A stretch of DNA of 64,000 bases, taken from positions 662,001-726,000 of the forward strand of contig NZ_CP012024.1 of NCBI RefSeq assembly GCF_001050115.1, read 5' to 3'. Origin of the DNA: Bacillus smithii (lineage in GTDB: Bacteria > Bacillota > Bacilli > Bacillales > DSM-4216). This document shows positions 28,561-37,851 of this stretch, in pieces. A model generated the notes under the pieces. It worked only from the letters and a program-made list of their open reading frames with translations, was not told where the DNA came from and made no database searches. The position numbers and the translations under genes were made by a program. The stretch's first letter is position 1. Every line of letters starts with the position of its first letter.

Positions 28561-29104
28561 CGTGACCCTCCTTGTTTAATTGAAAATAAACTCTTTTTAA
28601 TTGAGAATAATAATCACCTTCATTATATTGATAATAGCATTAAAATAAGTAATATAAGGTGATTAATATATTTTTTAAATTAAAATTATTATAATGTAGC
28701 TATATATTAACATACATTGTTTCAGATGTGAAGAATAAAAACCAGAAAGATTTCTTATATTGAAAAAGCGGGATAGAACTCATTCCAGAAAAAGAAGTTT
28801 TGATTCGGAAAAAGGGGTTGCATCTTCTTTACAAGCAATGAAATTGAAAATAATGAATAGTGATAAAAAGGTAAGACAAAAAAATTTGATGTATAATGTA
28901 TAAAAATGGTATATTCAAAAATGTTATGAAAAAGGGACTAAAAGGTTAACGGCTTTCATAAGAAGTGAAAAAATTTATAATAGAAACTTGGAAAAACATC
29001 TGACAAGCCTTTTTAGCGTTTTGCTTAAGACCAACCTTCTTGGAAAAATTCAATACCGGATTCCTGTACTCGTGAAATTATTTAGAAAGAAATGAGGTTT
29101 GTTT
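28561..29104. other. Divergent intergenic region pfeT-chaA
   Basis: 544 bases, strongly AT-rich. The left third holds the pfeT control region. A TATAAT at about 28890 could serve chaA, but its -35 is poor. I see no gene or structured RNA that I could defend. Confidence 0.5.
28602..28616 (-). promoter_or_regulatory. Fur/PerR-like 7-1-7 box upstream of pfeT
   Basis: Minus strand TGATTATTATTCTCA has two mismatches from the 7-1-7 TGATAATNATTATCA. A TATAAT lies about 10 bases upstream on the same strand. Such boxes control pfeT in B. subtilis. Confidence 0.45.
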
Positions 29105-30157
29105 ATGAATAAAATTTTTGCCATTATGGTATTTGCCGGGGTTCCTTTGTCCGTTATAGGGGCTCTGCTTCATTGGCCAGCTGTCATGATGTTTGTCGTT
29201 TATTGTTTCACCATTATTGCATTGGCCAGTTATATGGGCAGAGCGACAGAAAGTTTGGCCATTATTGCCGGGCCCAGAATTGGCGGACTTTTAAATGCGA
29301 CATTTGGAAATGCCGTTGAATTAATTATTTCTATTTTTTCTTTAAAAGCGGGTCTTGTTGAAGTTGTATTGGCTTCTTTGACTGGTTCGGTTTTAGGAAA
29401 TCTGCTTTTAGTTGCCGGGCTTTCCTTTTTTTTAGGGGGACTGAAATTTAAAAGGCAAAAGTTTAATGTGTATGACGCCAGACATAATTCCGGGCTGTTA
29501 ATGTTTGCTGTCATTGTGGCCTTTGTTATCCCGGAAATTTTTTCATTAAAGATGACTGGAGACAAAACTTTTTCATTAAGCATTGGGATTGCAGTAATCA
29601 TGATTCTCTTGTACTTGGCTGCCTTGTACTTTAAATTGGTTACTCATCGCGGAGTGTATCATTCCACACAAGAAAGTCAGGAAGAGCATGAAGAGCCGGA
29701 ATGGAAAAAAGGGAAAGCCATGGTTATATTGGCGTTGGCGACGATTGCAGTGGCTTACGTTTCTGAAAATCTGGTACATACATTTGAAGTTGTGGCGGAC
29801 AAATTCGGCTGGAGTGAATTGTTTATCGGGGTCATTATAGTCGCCATAGTCGGAAATGCAGCGGAGCATGCTTCTGCCGTTCTTATGTCCATGAAAAATA
29901 AAATGGATATCGCAGTGGAAATTGCCATCGGCTCTACACTCCAAGTAGCTATGTTTGTAGCGCCGATATTGGTGCTTGCATCGATGTTTTTTGAACATTC
30001 TATGCCGTTAATCTTTACGTTGCCAGAATTAATTTCCATGGTCACGGCCGTCTTGTTGACGATTGTCATCCAAAACGACGGAGAGTCGAACTGGTTTGAA
30101 GGGCTGACATTAATAGCCGCCTATTTCATAATGGGAATAGGATTTTATTTGCTGTAG
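29105..30157 (+). CDS. chaA: Calcium/proton antiporter (CaCA family, CAX type)
   Basis: 350 residues with about 11 membrane helices and the two inverted cation-binding repeats GNAVELIIS (near 74) and GNAAEHASAVLMS (near 252). Length and sequence match B. subtilis ChaA (YfkE), whose structure is known as a Ca2+/H+ antiporter. An acidic cytoplasmic loop (QEEHEEPEW) separates the halves. The ATG at 29105 lies 7 bases after GAGG; a TTG two codons upstream is unlikely. Confidence 0.93.
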   Translation: MNKIFAIMVFAGVPLSVIGALLHWPAVMMFVVYCFTIIALASYMGRATESLAIIAGPRIGGLLNATFGNAVELIISIFSLKAGLVEVVLASLTGSVLGNLLLVAGLSFFLGGLKFKRQKFNVYDARHNSGLLMFAVIVAFVIPEIFSLKMTGDKTFSLSIGIAVIMILLYLAALYFKLVTHRGVYHSTQESQEEHEEPEWKKGKAMVILALATIAVAYVSENLVHTFEVVADKFGWSELFIGVIIVAIVGNAAEHASAVLMSMKNKMDIAVEIAIGSTLQVAMFVAPILVLASMFFEHSMPLIFTLPELISMVTAVLLTIVIQNDGESNWFEGLTLIAAYFIMGIGFYLL

Positions 30158-30231
30158 CAAACAAAATCTGGTATGGAAGAATAAGCAGTGATTAAAAATT
30201 CTATTTTAATGAAAGAGATTGGTTTATTCTT

Positions 30232-30260
30232 AAACGCTGACAATAAGTCAGCGTTTTTCA
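30232..30260 (+). terminator. Terminator of chaA
   Basis: AACGCTGAC / GTCAGCGTT stem with a 5-base loop and a following T run. Confidence 0.85.
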
Positions 30261-30380
30261 TTTTCATAAGCTTTTTTACCTATCATAGCCGTTCTCTTTT
30301 TTCTTGAAAAAGGGATAGGAAAAAGAATATGGGAAACTCTATAAAAAAGTAGACATCGAAGAGAAGGGAGTAAAGCATTC

Positions 30381-31181
30381 ATGAAAGTGTACCGCATTGT
30401 CCTGATAACTTTCTTTCTATCCCTGTTCACCGTAACGGCTGCGGAGGCGGCCATAAAAAGCGACAATCGGCATTATCAAATGCCTTCATCTGTGATGAAT
30501 ATAGCGAAAGAAAACACCTATCCGAACCCGACGCAAGATCTCCCATCTTTGCAGCCAAGCGAATTTACGAAGGATTTGCTGAGTACATCTAAAGTGAAAA
30601 TTGAAAATCCCGATTTAATTCGAATGTTGAATGAAACTTCCATTAACAAAACACCCTTTGCTATCGGATTGAGAGCCACTATTTATTTGGGGGAATGGCC
30701 TCTTAATTATGAATCGAGCGAAACGGTTCCCAATTGGGAATATCAAAAAATCAATACGAATTATTTTGATAACCGCGGCGGTAATGCCAATTACAAAATT
30801 CATTATGTACAGGAAATGCAAAAACAGATTAAAGGCGGTTTAACCGCTAAAATTCCACATGCAGATGATGTTCAGAAAATGATGATGCTGACTGCGGCAC
30901 AAAAAACAAAACTTCCACTTTCATTTTCAACAACGATTGGAGCCGGTACGAAAAAAAGCCAGGTTTATAATATCCCGGCACAAAGGCTTGGCTATTTATA
31001 TGCATACGCACCCGCGGTGAATGAAAAAGGAAAAGTTACGTATGGAGAAGTATTTATTGTACTGAAAGGAATGAAAAGATCGATTGTTGTCAAGAATGTA
31101 ACCTCACAAGGAATTGGAGCGTGGATTCCCATTCAGGACCATGTGACGTTTGCCTTCGTCACATCGAGCGAACCTAAATAG
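30381..31181 (+). CDS. yfkD: Secreted protein YfkD
   Basis: 266 residues, nearly the length of B. subtilis YfkD. A signal peptide is clear: charged MKVYR, hydrophobic IVLITFFLSLFTV, cleavage likely after AEA near residue 24. The mature part has no enzymatic motif I recognise (for example NKTPFAIGLRATIYLGEWPL and QDHVTFAFV). Function unknown. Synteny chaA-yfkD is conserved. Confidence 0.85.
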   Translation: MKVYRIVLITFFLSLFTVTAAEAAIKSDNRHYQMPSSVMNIAKENTYPNPTQDLPSLQPSEFTKDLLSTSKVKIENPDLIRMLNETSINKTPFAIGLRATIYLGEWPLNYESSETVPNWEYQKINTNYFDNRGGNANYKIHYVQEMQKQIKGGLTAKIPHADDVQKMMMLTAAQKTKLPLSFSTTIGAGTKKSQVYNIPAQRLGYLYAYAPAVNEKGKVTYGEVFIVLKGMKRSIVVKNVTSQGIGAWIPIQDHVTFAFVTSSEPK

Positions 31182-31337
31182 AAAGAATAATGAAGGCCAG
31201 AACCAAAGCAGGAGGATGAACCATTATCATCCGCTTGTGTTAGGTGTCTGGTCTTTTGTTGGAAACAGGGTTTCTTGCGATGCAAATTGCTTTTTTGAAA
31301 AAGCTTGATTATGATAAAAAAGAAGGGAGAGAAAATA

Positions 31338-31517
31338 GTGGGGAAAACAATTTATGATACAAATAAACAGCTGAGCTATTTAAAAGAGAGACTGAACATG
31401 TTTTTGACGGTATTGGATTCATTGGAACCAGAATCAACGGATATTGAAGATATCGATCGATTAATTCAAATCGTCGAGGAAATAGAAGAAAAATACAAGC
31501 AGTTTCGTGACAGATAG
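31338..31517 (+). CDS. Small SE1561-family protein
   Basis: 59 residues from the GTG at 31338, 7 bases after AAGGGAGAG; an upstream ATG at 31305 has no ribosome site. MGKTIYDTNKQLSYLKERL is followed by acidic helical repeats (DIEDIDRLIQIVEEIEEKY), the usual look of this small Bacillales family of unknown function. Its stop begins the stem of a terminator. Confidence 0.7.
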   Translation: MGKTIYDTNKQLSYLKERLNMFLTVLDSLEPESTDIEDIDRLIQIVEEIEEKYKQFRDR

Positions 31518-31550
31518 CAGCCGTTTTTTTTCGGCTGCTTGATTTATTTT
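31517..31550 (+). terminator. Terminator of the SE1561-family gene
   Basis: GCAGCCG / CGGCTGC stem with an all-T loop, then TTGATTTATTTT. Confidence 0.75.
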
Positions 31551-31701
31551 AAGGGATAGGTTCTTTTCGCTCGTTTTTTCCACTTATGAACGTTTCACCC
31601 ATTTAGTGCTGCATGAAAAAAGAAGAGCTTTGCAAGGCATCTTTCGTGACTGCAAGCACGGCGTTTCCATAAACTTTTTTGTAACCGATTCCATATTTGT
31701 C

Positions 31702-31730
31702 TTTTCAACCTTCAGCTCACAAAGTATAAT
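31702..31730 (+). promoter_or_regulatory. Probable promoter of fumA
   Basis: TTTTCA, 17 bases, TATAAT, 68 bases upstream of the fumA ATG. Confidence 0.5.
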
Positions 31731-31797
31731 GATAGGGGAAATTTTTTGTCTATTTTGTCAATACATATTTTTTGCAGTAAAAGGGAGAGGGGAAAAC

Positions 31798-33354
31798 ATG
31801 GATTTCGAAAAGTTTAAAGAGAGTATGTACCAATTGATTGTAGAGACCTCCACTAACTTGCCAAAAGATGTCCGCCGAGCCATTTTGGCTGCTAAAAGGA
31901 AAGAAAATGCCGGTACAAGAGCGGCTATGAGCTTAGCTACTATTACCCAAAATATTCAAATGGCCGATGACAATGTTTCGCCTATTTGCCAAGATACGGG
32001 ACTGCCTACTTTTAAAATCAAAACACCAGTCGGAGTGAACCAACTCAAGTTAAAACAGGCGATTTATGAGGCGATCGAACAGGCGACAAAAGATGGGAAA
32101 TTGCGTCCTAATTCGGTCGATTCCTTAACGGGCAAGAACTCCGGAAATAATATTGGAGCCGGGACGCCTGTCATTAAATTCGAGCAGTGGGAAGAAGATT
32201 ATATAGATGTCCGTTTGATTTTAAAAGGCGGCGGATGCGAAAATAAAAACATTCAATACAGCTTGCCTTGTGAATTGGAAGGATTGGGAAGAGCGGGACG
32301 TGATTTGGACGGCATTCGTAAATGTATTTTGCATGCCGTTTATCAAGCTCAAGGACAAGGCTGCAGCGCCGGATTTATTGGAGTCGGAATCGGAGGAGAT
32401 CGTTCATCCGGATATGATTTGGCTAAAGAGCAATTATTCAGACCGGTGGATGATGTCAATCCGAATGAAGATTTGCGCAAGCTGGAAGAGTACATCATGG
32501 AAAACGCTAACAAGTTGGGGATCGGAACCATGGGATTTGGAGGAGAAACGACCCTTCTTGGCTGCAAAATTGGCGTTATGAACCGAATTCCCGCCAGCTT
32601 TTTCGTTTCAGTAGCTTATAATTGCTGGGCATTTCGCCGTCTCGGTGTGAAGATCGATCCGAATACTGGGGCCATTTCCGAATGGTTGTATCAAGATGGA
32701 GAAAAAGTCACTTTTGAACCTTCGGAATCGGAAAAAGAAACGGCAGCTTCCAATGAGGATTCAGCGCAAACCAATGTCGTTACTTTAGAAGCGCCGATTA
32801 CGGAAGAACAAATACGCCAGCTGAAAGTAGGGGACGTTGTTCAAATTAACGGCATGATCTATACAGGCCGTGATGCCATTCATAAATATTTAATGGATCA
32901 TGATGCACCAGTTGATTTAAACGGCCAAATCATTTATCACTGCGGTCCGGTCATGCTGAAAGATGACGAAGGAAATTGGCATGTCAAAGCGGCTGGTCCG
33001 ACTACTTCGATTCGCGAAGAGCCTTATCAAGGAGACATTATGAAAAAATTTGGCATCCGCGCCGTGATCGGAAAAGGTGGCATGGGACCGAAAACGTTGG
33101 CGGCGTTAAAAGAACATGGCGGCGTATATTTGAATGCTATTGGCGGTGCTGCGCAATATTATGCGGATTGCATTCAATCAGTAGAAGGCGTGGATTTAAT
33201 GGAATTTGGCATTCCTGAAGCCATGTGGCATTTAAGAGTGAAAGGATTTACGGCCGTTGTCACGATGGATTCCCACGGAAATAGCCTGCATGAAGATGTG
33301 GAGAAATCTTCATTGGAAAAATTGGCGCAATTGAAAGAACCTGTATTTCAATAA
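31798..33354 (+). CDS. fumA: Class I (iron-sulfur) fumarate hydratase
   Basis: 518 residues, fusing the alpha (N-terminal) and beta (C-terminal) parts of class I fumarases. The 4Fe-4S cysteines lie in SPICQDTG, GGGCENKN and the GIGGDR/ETTLLGC region. The beta domain has GDVVQINGMIYTGRDAIHK and YHCGPVM. It interconverts fumarate and malate. B. subtilis uses the unrelated class II enzyme (CitG), so this is a lineage difference. The frame is open 64 codons upstream, but the ATG at 31798 follows AAGGGAGAGGGG and is the family start. Confidence 0.93.
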   Translation: MDFEKFKESMYQLIVETSTNLPKDVRRAILAAKRKENAGTRAAMSLATITQNIQMADDNVSPICQDTGLPTFKIKTPVGVNQLKLKQAIYEAIEQATKDGKLRPNSVDSLTGKNSGNNIGAGTPVIKFEQWEEDYIDVRLILKGGGCENKNIQYSLPCELEGLGRAGRDLDGIRKCILHAVYQAQGQGCSAGFIGVGIGGDRSSGYDLAKEQLFRPVDDVNPNEDLRKLEEYIMENANKLGIGTMGFGGETTLLGCKIGVMNRIPASFFVSVAYNCWAFRRLGVKIDPNTGAISEWLYQDGEKVTFEPSESEKETAASNEDSAQTNVVTLEAPITEEQIRQLKVGDVVQINGMIYTGRDAIHKYLMDHDAPVDLNGQIIYHCGPVMLKDDEGNWHVKAAGPTTSIREEPYQGDIMKKFGIRAVIGKGGMGPKTLAALKEHGGVYLNAIGGAAQYYADCIQSVEGVDLMEFGIPEAMWHLRVKGFTAVVTMDSHGNSLHEDVEKSSLEKLAQLKEPVFQ

Positions 33355-33365
33355 TCCTATCGGGA

Positions 33366-33391
33366 GGATGACTTTTCGTCATCCTTTTTTT
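33366..33391 (+). terminator. Terminator of fumA
   Basis: GGATGAC / GTCATCC with a 5-base loop, then seven T. Confidence 0.85.
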
Positions 33392-33522
33392 ATTTTACAA
33401 CTTACAGAAAAAGGAATGGAAAAGTCGGCATGAATCCTTTTTTTTCACAAAAAATAGGCAAGACAGATCCTGCATTTCATGGCAAGAAAGCAACAAGAAA
33501 TACGTTGTAAAGGAAGGATAAC

Positions 33523-34311
33523 ATGCGAAGACGTACACTGATAGTATGGATAAGCGCGCTTTTGCTGGCATGTTTCATGGCGACGCCTGCATCGGCGCTT
33601 TCTAATCAACCTATTCATTGGGGATTTAAAAAAGCTCAAAACGGAAAACCGGCAGAAGCGGGACAGGAATATGACGAGCTGTTGGCCAAGTACGGGAGTT
33701 ATTATAAAGGGCCAAGCAACAAAAAAATTCTTTATTTAACGTTTGATAATGGATATGAAAATGGCTATACAGCTCAAATTTTAGACGTGCTCAAAAAAGA
33801 ACATGTGCCGGCCGCCTTTTTTGTAACAGGACACTATTTAAAAACAGCCCCCGAACTGGTGCAAAGAATGGTGAAAGAAGGGCATATCGTTGGAAATCAT
33901 TCTTGGAGCCACCCTGACTTAACGCAAGTGAGCGACGAAAAACTAAAGCTGGAATTAAAGAAAGTAAAAGAGGAAACAGCCAAATTGACAAAGCAAAAAG
34001 AGATGAACTATATGCGTCCACCGCGGGGCATTTTAAGTGAGAGAACATTGGCTTTGGCGAAAGAGGAAGGATATACCCATGTTCTTTGGTCGCTTGCATT
34101 TGTCGACTGGCAGACCAATAATCAAAAAGGGTGGAAATACGCCTATCAAAACATCATGGCTCAGGCTCATCCGGGCGCGATTTTATTGCTTCATACTGTA
34201 TCGAAAGACAACGCAGAAGCTTTAGAAAAAGTCATCCAAGATTTAAAAAAAGAAGGCTATCAATTTAAAAGCTTGGATTATTTAACAAAAAGCCAAAACA
34301 AAAAGAAGTGA
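33523..34311 (+). CDS. pdaA: Muramic acid deacetylase for spore cortex (PdaA)
   Basis: 262 residues. A signal peptide (RRRTLIVWISALLLACFM...SALS) is followed by a NodB-type deacetylase domain with motif 1 TFDNGYENGYT, motif 2 GNHSWSHPDLT (two metal His), RPPRG and LLHTVS. PdaA deacetylates N-acetylmuramic acid so that muramic delta-lactam can form in the spore cortex, which is needed for germination. In B. subtilis it is expressed in the forespore from a SigG promoter; I could not define one here. RBS AAGGAAGG. The position next to yfkD is syntenic. Confidence 0.92.
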   Translation: MRRRTLIVWISALLLACFMATPASALSNQPIHWGFKKAQNGKPAEAGQEYDELLAKYGSYYKGPSNKKILYLTFDNGYENGYTAQILDVLKKEHVPAAFFVTGHYLKTAPELVQRMVKEGHIVGNHSWSHPDLTQVSDEKLKLELKKVKEETAKLTKQKEMNYMRPPRGILSERTLALAKEEGYTHVLWSLAFVDWQTNNQKGWKYAYQNIMAQAHPGAILLLHTVSKDNAEALEKVIQDLKKEGYQFKSLDYLTKSQNKKK

Positions 34312-34466
34312 TCCCATAACTCCCACCAGCAGCGGACTATGATCGGGATTGAGTTGGCTCTCGCAAACCATATTTTTGGGGAGGTGTCGTCCATAAATTT
34401 GGATAGAAGGACTGGTTGAAATAACCATCCTATAAATATGGTAAGTATTGGAAATGCCTAAACTGT
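34312..34466. other. Gap between pdaA and the IS3 remnant
   Basis: Probably contains the old 3' end of the decayed IS3 element (around GTGTCGTCCATAAATTTGG at 34384). No gene. Confidence 0.4.
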
Positions 34467-34895
34467 TTAGAAATGATCTCGGTATTGAACCGGGGTCATT
34501 TTTAAATTCCTTTTGACAACAACCATGATGATGCTTTTGACTGCTTTAATGCTTACAGTTTCACATCTTTTAGATTTCACTTCACCCTTTAAATAGCAGA
34601 ATAAGAATTCAGTTGAGCATTATCCCGACCATTTCCTTTCTAAATATTTGATGAATCCCCTCATTTATTACTTTATATTGAAAAAAGGGATAATTGTAAT
34701 GGAACCCTTTTTTTGAATGAAGGAACGCTTCAGGGCAAATTGATTTGAATATAGCTTCTTTAAGTTTTTCTAAGGTTCTAAAAACAATATCCATCTATAA
34801 AGAAGCGGATAAATAATGGGTAAGTATCTCATTTGTACTTCCATTGAATACAGGATAAATAGTCTGTTTGACCATATGCATATATAGATAAGACA
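34467..34895 (-). pseudogene. Decayed IS3-family (IS150-like) transposase OrfB
   Basis: Three minus-strand frames in succession give NGSTNEILTHYLSASL, stop, MDIVFRTLEKLKEAI ... FLHSKKGFHYNYPFFQ ... GIHQ, then EFLFCYLKGEVKSKRCET ... LKMTPVQYRDHF and a stop at 34467. These match the rve core of IS3 OrfB (the HSDQG motif is now HSKKG) and its usual end. Frameshifts and stops show that it is dead. The upstream limit is approximate. Confidence 0.8.
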
Positions 34896-34975
34896 TTTTT
34901 TATCAAAGGGTTCGCCTCATAGGTAAATCGCCAACGATCTAAGCATTATTAACAGTTTTTTATTTTGAATACATA

Positions 34976-35026
34976 GAAAAACCCGAATAAGGAGCACAGT
35001 TTTCATTCTTGTCCAATATTCGGGTT
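34976..35026 (-). terminator. Terminator of the small membrane-protein/XRE operon
   Basis: Minus strand AACCCGAATA / TATTCGGGTT around a 27-base loop, followed by TTTTT. Confidence 0.6.
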
Positions 35027-35103
35027 ATGGTTCATCAATCAACACCTTTTTTTATTTAATAAACAGTTTATTCAATTAACTGAAGGGGATAGGTTAATGT
35101 TTT

Positions 35104-35304
35104 CTACATTTTTTTCTTAAAAATTCGCAATGAAATAAAGAAAATGATAACGCCTACGCACAAAATGATAAATTGTATTCCTGGTTCTCCCTTAGTTATG
35201 ACATCATAAAAAGTCCATATTAATAGAGCTAAGGAATAGAAATAGGATAAAATTTTTGTCGATTTATCAGCTTGATATCGTTCCATTTCATCCGCTTTCC
35301 TCAT
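35104..35304 (-). CDS. Small membrane protein paired with an XRE regulator
   Basis: 66 residues from the ATG at 35304 (9 bases after GGGAGGG). A charged N-terminus (MRKADEMERYQADKSTK) precedes two hydrophobic helices (residues 20-37 and 45-60), and it ends in RIFKKKM. Its ATG is one base after the stop of the XRE gene, so the two are translationally coupled. Such XRE plus two-helix protein pairs are common in Firmicutes; their role is unknown, and the membrane partner may modulate the regulator. Confidence 0.7.
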   Translation of the reverse strand: MRKADEMERYQADKSTKILSYFYSLALLIWTFYDVITKGEPGIQFIILCVGVIIFFISLRIFKKKM

Positions 35305-35305
35305 T

Positions 35306-35506
35306 TTATTTTTCCCTCCCATATAAAAATAACTCATCTACAGTGGTATTGAGGACTTTGGATAACTTAAATGCTAACTCTAAAGTTGGATCATACTTGT
35401 CATTTTCAATGGCATTTATAGTTTGCCTTGTTACATTACATTGTTCAGCTAATTGGGCTTGAGATAGCATTTTTTGTTCTCGAAGCAATCGAATTCGATT
35501 CTCCAT
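35306..35506 (-). CDS. XRE-family transcriptional regulator
   Basis: 66 residues, one HTH domain: MENRIRLLREQKMLSQAQLA, then EQCNVTRQTINAIENDKYDPT (recognition helix) and VLNTTVDELFLY. It belongs to the short YozG/YvaO-like XRE group. ATG at 35506 after AAAGGA with wide spacing. A consensus promoter with two copies of a palindromic site lies upstream, which suggests autoregulation. A closely similar but frameshifted gene lies at 44352. Confidence 0.85.
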   Translation of the reverse strand: MENRIRLLREQKMLSQAQLAEQCNVTRQTINAIENDKYDPTLELAFKLSKVLNTTVDELFLYGREK

Positions 35507-35547
35507 CACGTTAACCGTCCTTTTTTTATAATACTTAATACTTGTTA

Positions 35548-35611
35548 TGTCAAAAGTTTTTGACATATTTATTATATAATTTTCAGACAAAAGTGTCAAA
35601 AGTTTTTTGCA
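35548..35611 (-). promoter_or_regulatory. Consensus promoter with two operator-like palindromes for the XRE operon
   Basis: Minus strand TTGACA (35594-35599), 17 bases, TATAAT (35571-35576), a perfect SigA consensus. A palindrome TGTCAAAAGTTTTTGACA lies at 35548-35565, downstream of the -10. A near copy, TGTCAAAAGTTTTTTGCA, at 35594-35611 overlaps the -35. Two such sites bracketing the promoter are what an autorepressor would use. Confidence 0.75.
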
Positions 35612-35784
35612 TGATTGAACGAAAGGCTTGGGTTAGGATGTCCTCTTTCATATATATCAATACTTAGTTTTTTCTTTACATGGGTAAGATAAAGAGGAAG
35701 TCGAAAAAGAAATACAGAACGTTTGCGCAGCCATTGATGTATCTCTAAGTAAGTAGGAGACGATATAACAACATAAGGTTAATT

Positions 35785-37324
35785 ACTCAACTTTCGCAGT
35801 GAAAAATTTATGAATAATCCTTGATTTGATAGGTTTCTTTGGGTATCTCATATTCACTTGACACTGAAAAAATTCGTCTAAAAAACAAAAAGACACCTCT
35901 TTCTTTTGGTAAACTATTGGTGACCAAACCAAAAACCAAAGAAAGAAAGGTGTCACCATTATGATAACGAAAAAAGAGTATTTTGCGCAATTACCAAAAG
36001 AAATAAAAGACGGATTTTCTGAATTACAAATTGGTAATCATTTAAGAAAAGCAGGAATTATCAAGGCTTGTGGTTATTCTTGTTTATCGATTTTTCAACT
36101 ATTATTTCTTCTTGTTTTTCAATACAGAAACTGGTACCACGCCTTACAAAGCAAAAAGGCTGCCGATTTACCAGGAAAAGATACCATTTATCGTTTTTTG
36201 AACTCGTCTACGTATAACTGGAGAACCTTTTTACTATCTCTGAGCTCCGAAGTGATTCGTCGTGTGAAACAAACGATTTCGAAGCGCCGTGTTACCGTGT
36301 TTATTGTAGACGATTCGATTTATTCTCGTAACCGTAGTAAATCGGTTGAGCTTCTAGCTAAAGTATTCGATCATTCCACTCGTCAGTTTGTCAATGGTTT
36401 TCAACTATTAACGCTCGGATGGTCCGATGGCTTTACATTTGTACCTATCGATTTCGCTCTTTTGAGTTCAGCGAACCAAAAGAATCGCTTGAACGAAATC
36501 CATTCGTCCATTGATAAACGAACCACAGGCTACAAACGACGGCTCGAGGCATTGGAAGCAAAACCAAACATGGTGTTGAAATTAGTAGAACATGCATTGG
36601 ATAAAGGAATTTTCGCTGATTATGTGCTCATGGATACATGGTTTACTCATGCCCCGTTGGTGGAGAAGATTCACTCCAAAGGCCTTTTTGTCATTGGTAT
36701 GGTCAAACAGCTGAAACAACGGTATCTTTTCAACGGAGAACGTTTAACCTTGGAACAACTGTATCGAAAAGCGAAACGAGACATTGGCAAAAAAGAAACA
36801 CTCGGCTCGATTCACGCAACCCTTCATACGGGTTTACCAGTGAAAATCGTGTTTGTGCGGAATCGAAACAACCAAAGTGAATGGCTAGCCATTTTGAGTA
36901 CAGATACCACGCTGTCTAATGAAGAAATCGTTCGAATCTATGGGATGCGTTGGGACATTGAAACCTTTTTTAAATTCAGTAAATCGTTTTTACATTTAGC
37001 CAAAGAGTTTCAAGGTCGTTCCTATGACATGATGATTAGCCATACTACCATTGTCTTCACTCGGTATATCTTGATTGCTTGGCAACTTCGGAAAGAAGAG
37101 GATCCGAAGACCATGGGCAACTTATTCTTGTTTCTATGTGACGAAGTAAAGGAGATGGACTTTAAAACGGCTTTACTACAATTGATTTCTCTTTTCCAAA
37201 CTTTGGCTGAAGCTAAGGTTTATTTGAGTATGGACATTTTTCAGTGTCAACTGTCCAATTGGATTACTTCTTTACCTCGTTATATCAAGGACTGTCTCCA
37301 TATTTCTGTGTGCGAAAGTTGAGT
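35785..37324 (+). mobile_element. IS4-family insertion sequence (1540 bp)
   Basis: Terminal inverted repeats ACTCAACTTTCGCA (35785-35798) and TGCGAAAGTTGAGT (37311-37324) are perfect over 14 bases. A 5-base target duplication TAATT flanks both ends (35780-35784, 37325-37329). One intact transposase is inside. The copy looks complete and possibly active. Confidence 0.9.
35961..37322 (+). CDS. IS4-family transposase
   Basis: 453 residues with the DDE pattern: VDDSIYSRN (first Asp), VLMDTWFTHAPL (second Asp), and YGMRWDIETFFKFSK, the Y-(2)-R-(3)-E-(6)-K signature of IS4. AGAAAGG precedes the ATG. The stop codon lies inside the right inverted repeat. Not disrupted. Confidence 0.93.
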   Translation: MITKKEYFAQLPKEIKDGFSELQIGNHLRKAGIIKACGYSCLSIFQLLFLLVFQYRNWYHALQSKKAADLPGKDTIYRFLNSSTYNWRTFLLSLSSEVIRRVKQTISKRRVTVFIVDDSIYSRNRSKSVELLAKVFDHSTRQFVNGFQLLTLGWSDGFTFVPIDFALLSSANQKNRLNEIHSSIDKRTTGYKRRLEALEAKPNMVLKLVEHALDKGIFADYVLMDTWFTHAPLVEKIHSKGLFVIGMVKQLKQRYLFNGERLTLEQLYRKAKRDIGKKETLGSIHATLHTGLPVKIVFVRNRNNQSEWLAILSTDTTLSNEEIVRIYGMRWDIETFFKFSKSFLHLAKEFQGRSYDMMISHTTIVFTRYILIAWQLRKEEDPKTMGNLFLFLCDEVKEMDFKTALLQLISLFQTLAEAKVYLSMDIFQCQLSNWITSLPRYIKDCLHISVCES

Positions 37325-37329
37325 TAATT

Positions 37330-37762
37330 ATGAACAACTAAACTACACACGAGTCGATGTTTGATAAGGTCGATTGTTACATTAAAGCTTTGCCACCGAG
37401 GCAACCATTTTTAAATAATAACTTTCATTCTTTCTTCGAGAGGCCACATTTCTTTTTCTTTCTACCGTCAGTTGGATCTTATCCGCCCTTTAAGCATCCA
37501 GTGATGACCTTTTTGATAAAATCACCTACAAGGCGATTCCGGTAAGTGCTTGAAGACTTTTCACAAATTTTTTGCCATAACTCCAATATGTTACGGATTT
37601 TCTCTGAATAGGTAGACCTGCATTTTTACTAAATATTTCAATTAGATTAGACGTTTGGACAAAGATTTCTAGTGCTATCAACTCACAGAGGAAAACATAA
37701 CAGCATTTATGTAAAAAACTTTTTACTTAATGTATTTTTTTATATAGGCTAGTTGTATAATC
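37330..37762. other. Gap between IS4 and IS30 elements
   Basis: 433 bases without a convincing gene. AT-rich, with short frames only. It may contain degraded element debris, but I recognise none. Confidence 0.4.
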
Positions 37763-37851
37763 AAATGCAACAAGCATAAAAAATGAAAAACCATAGATAA
37801 ACCACGTATGATTAAGTCGACTAAAACAATATCGATACGGAGGATTTATCT

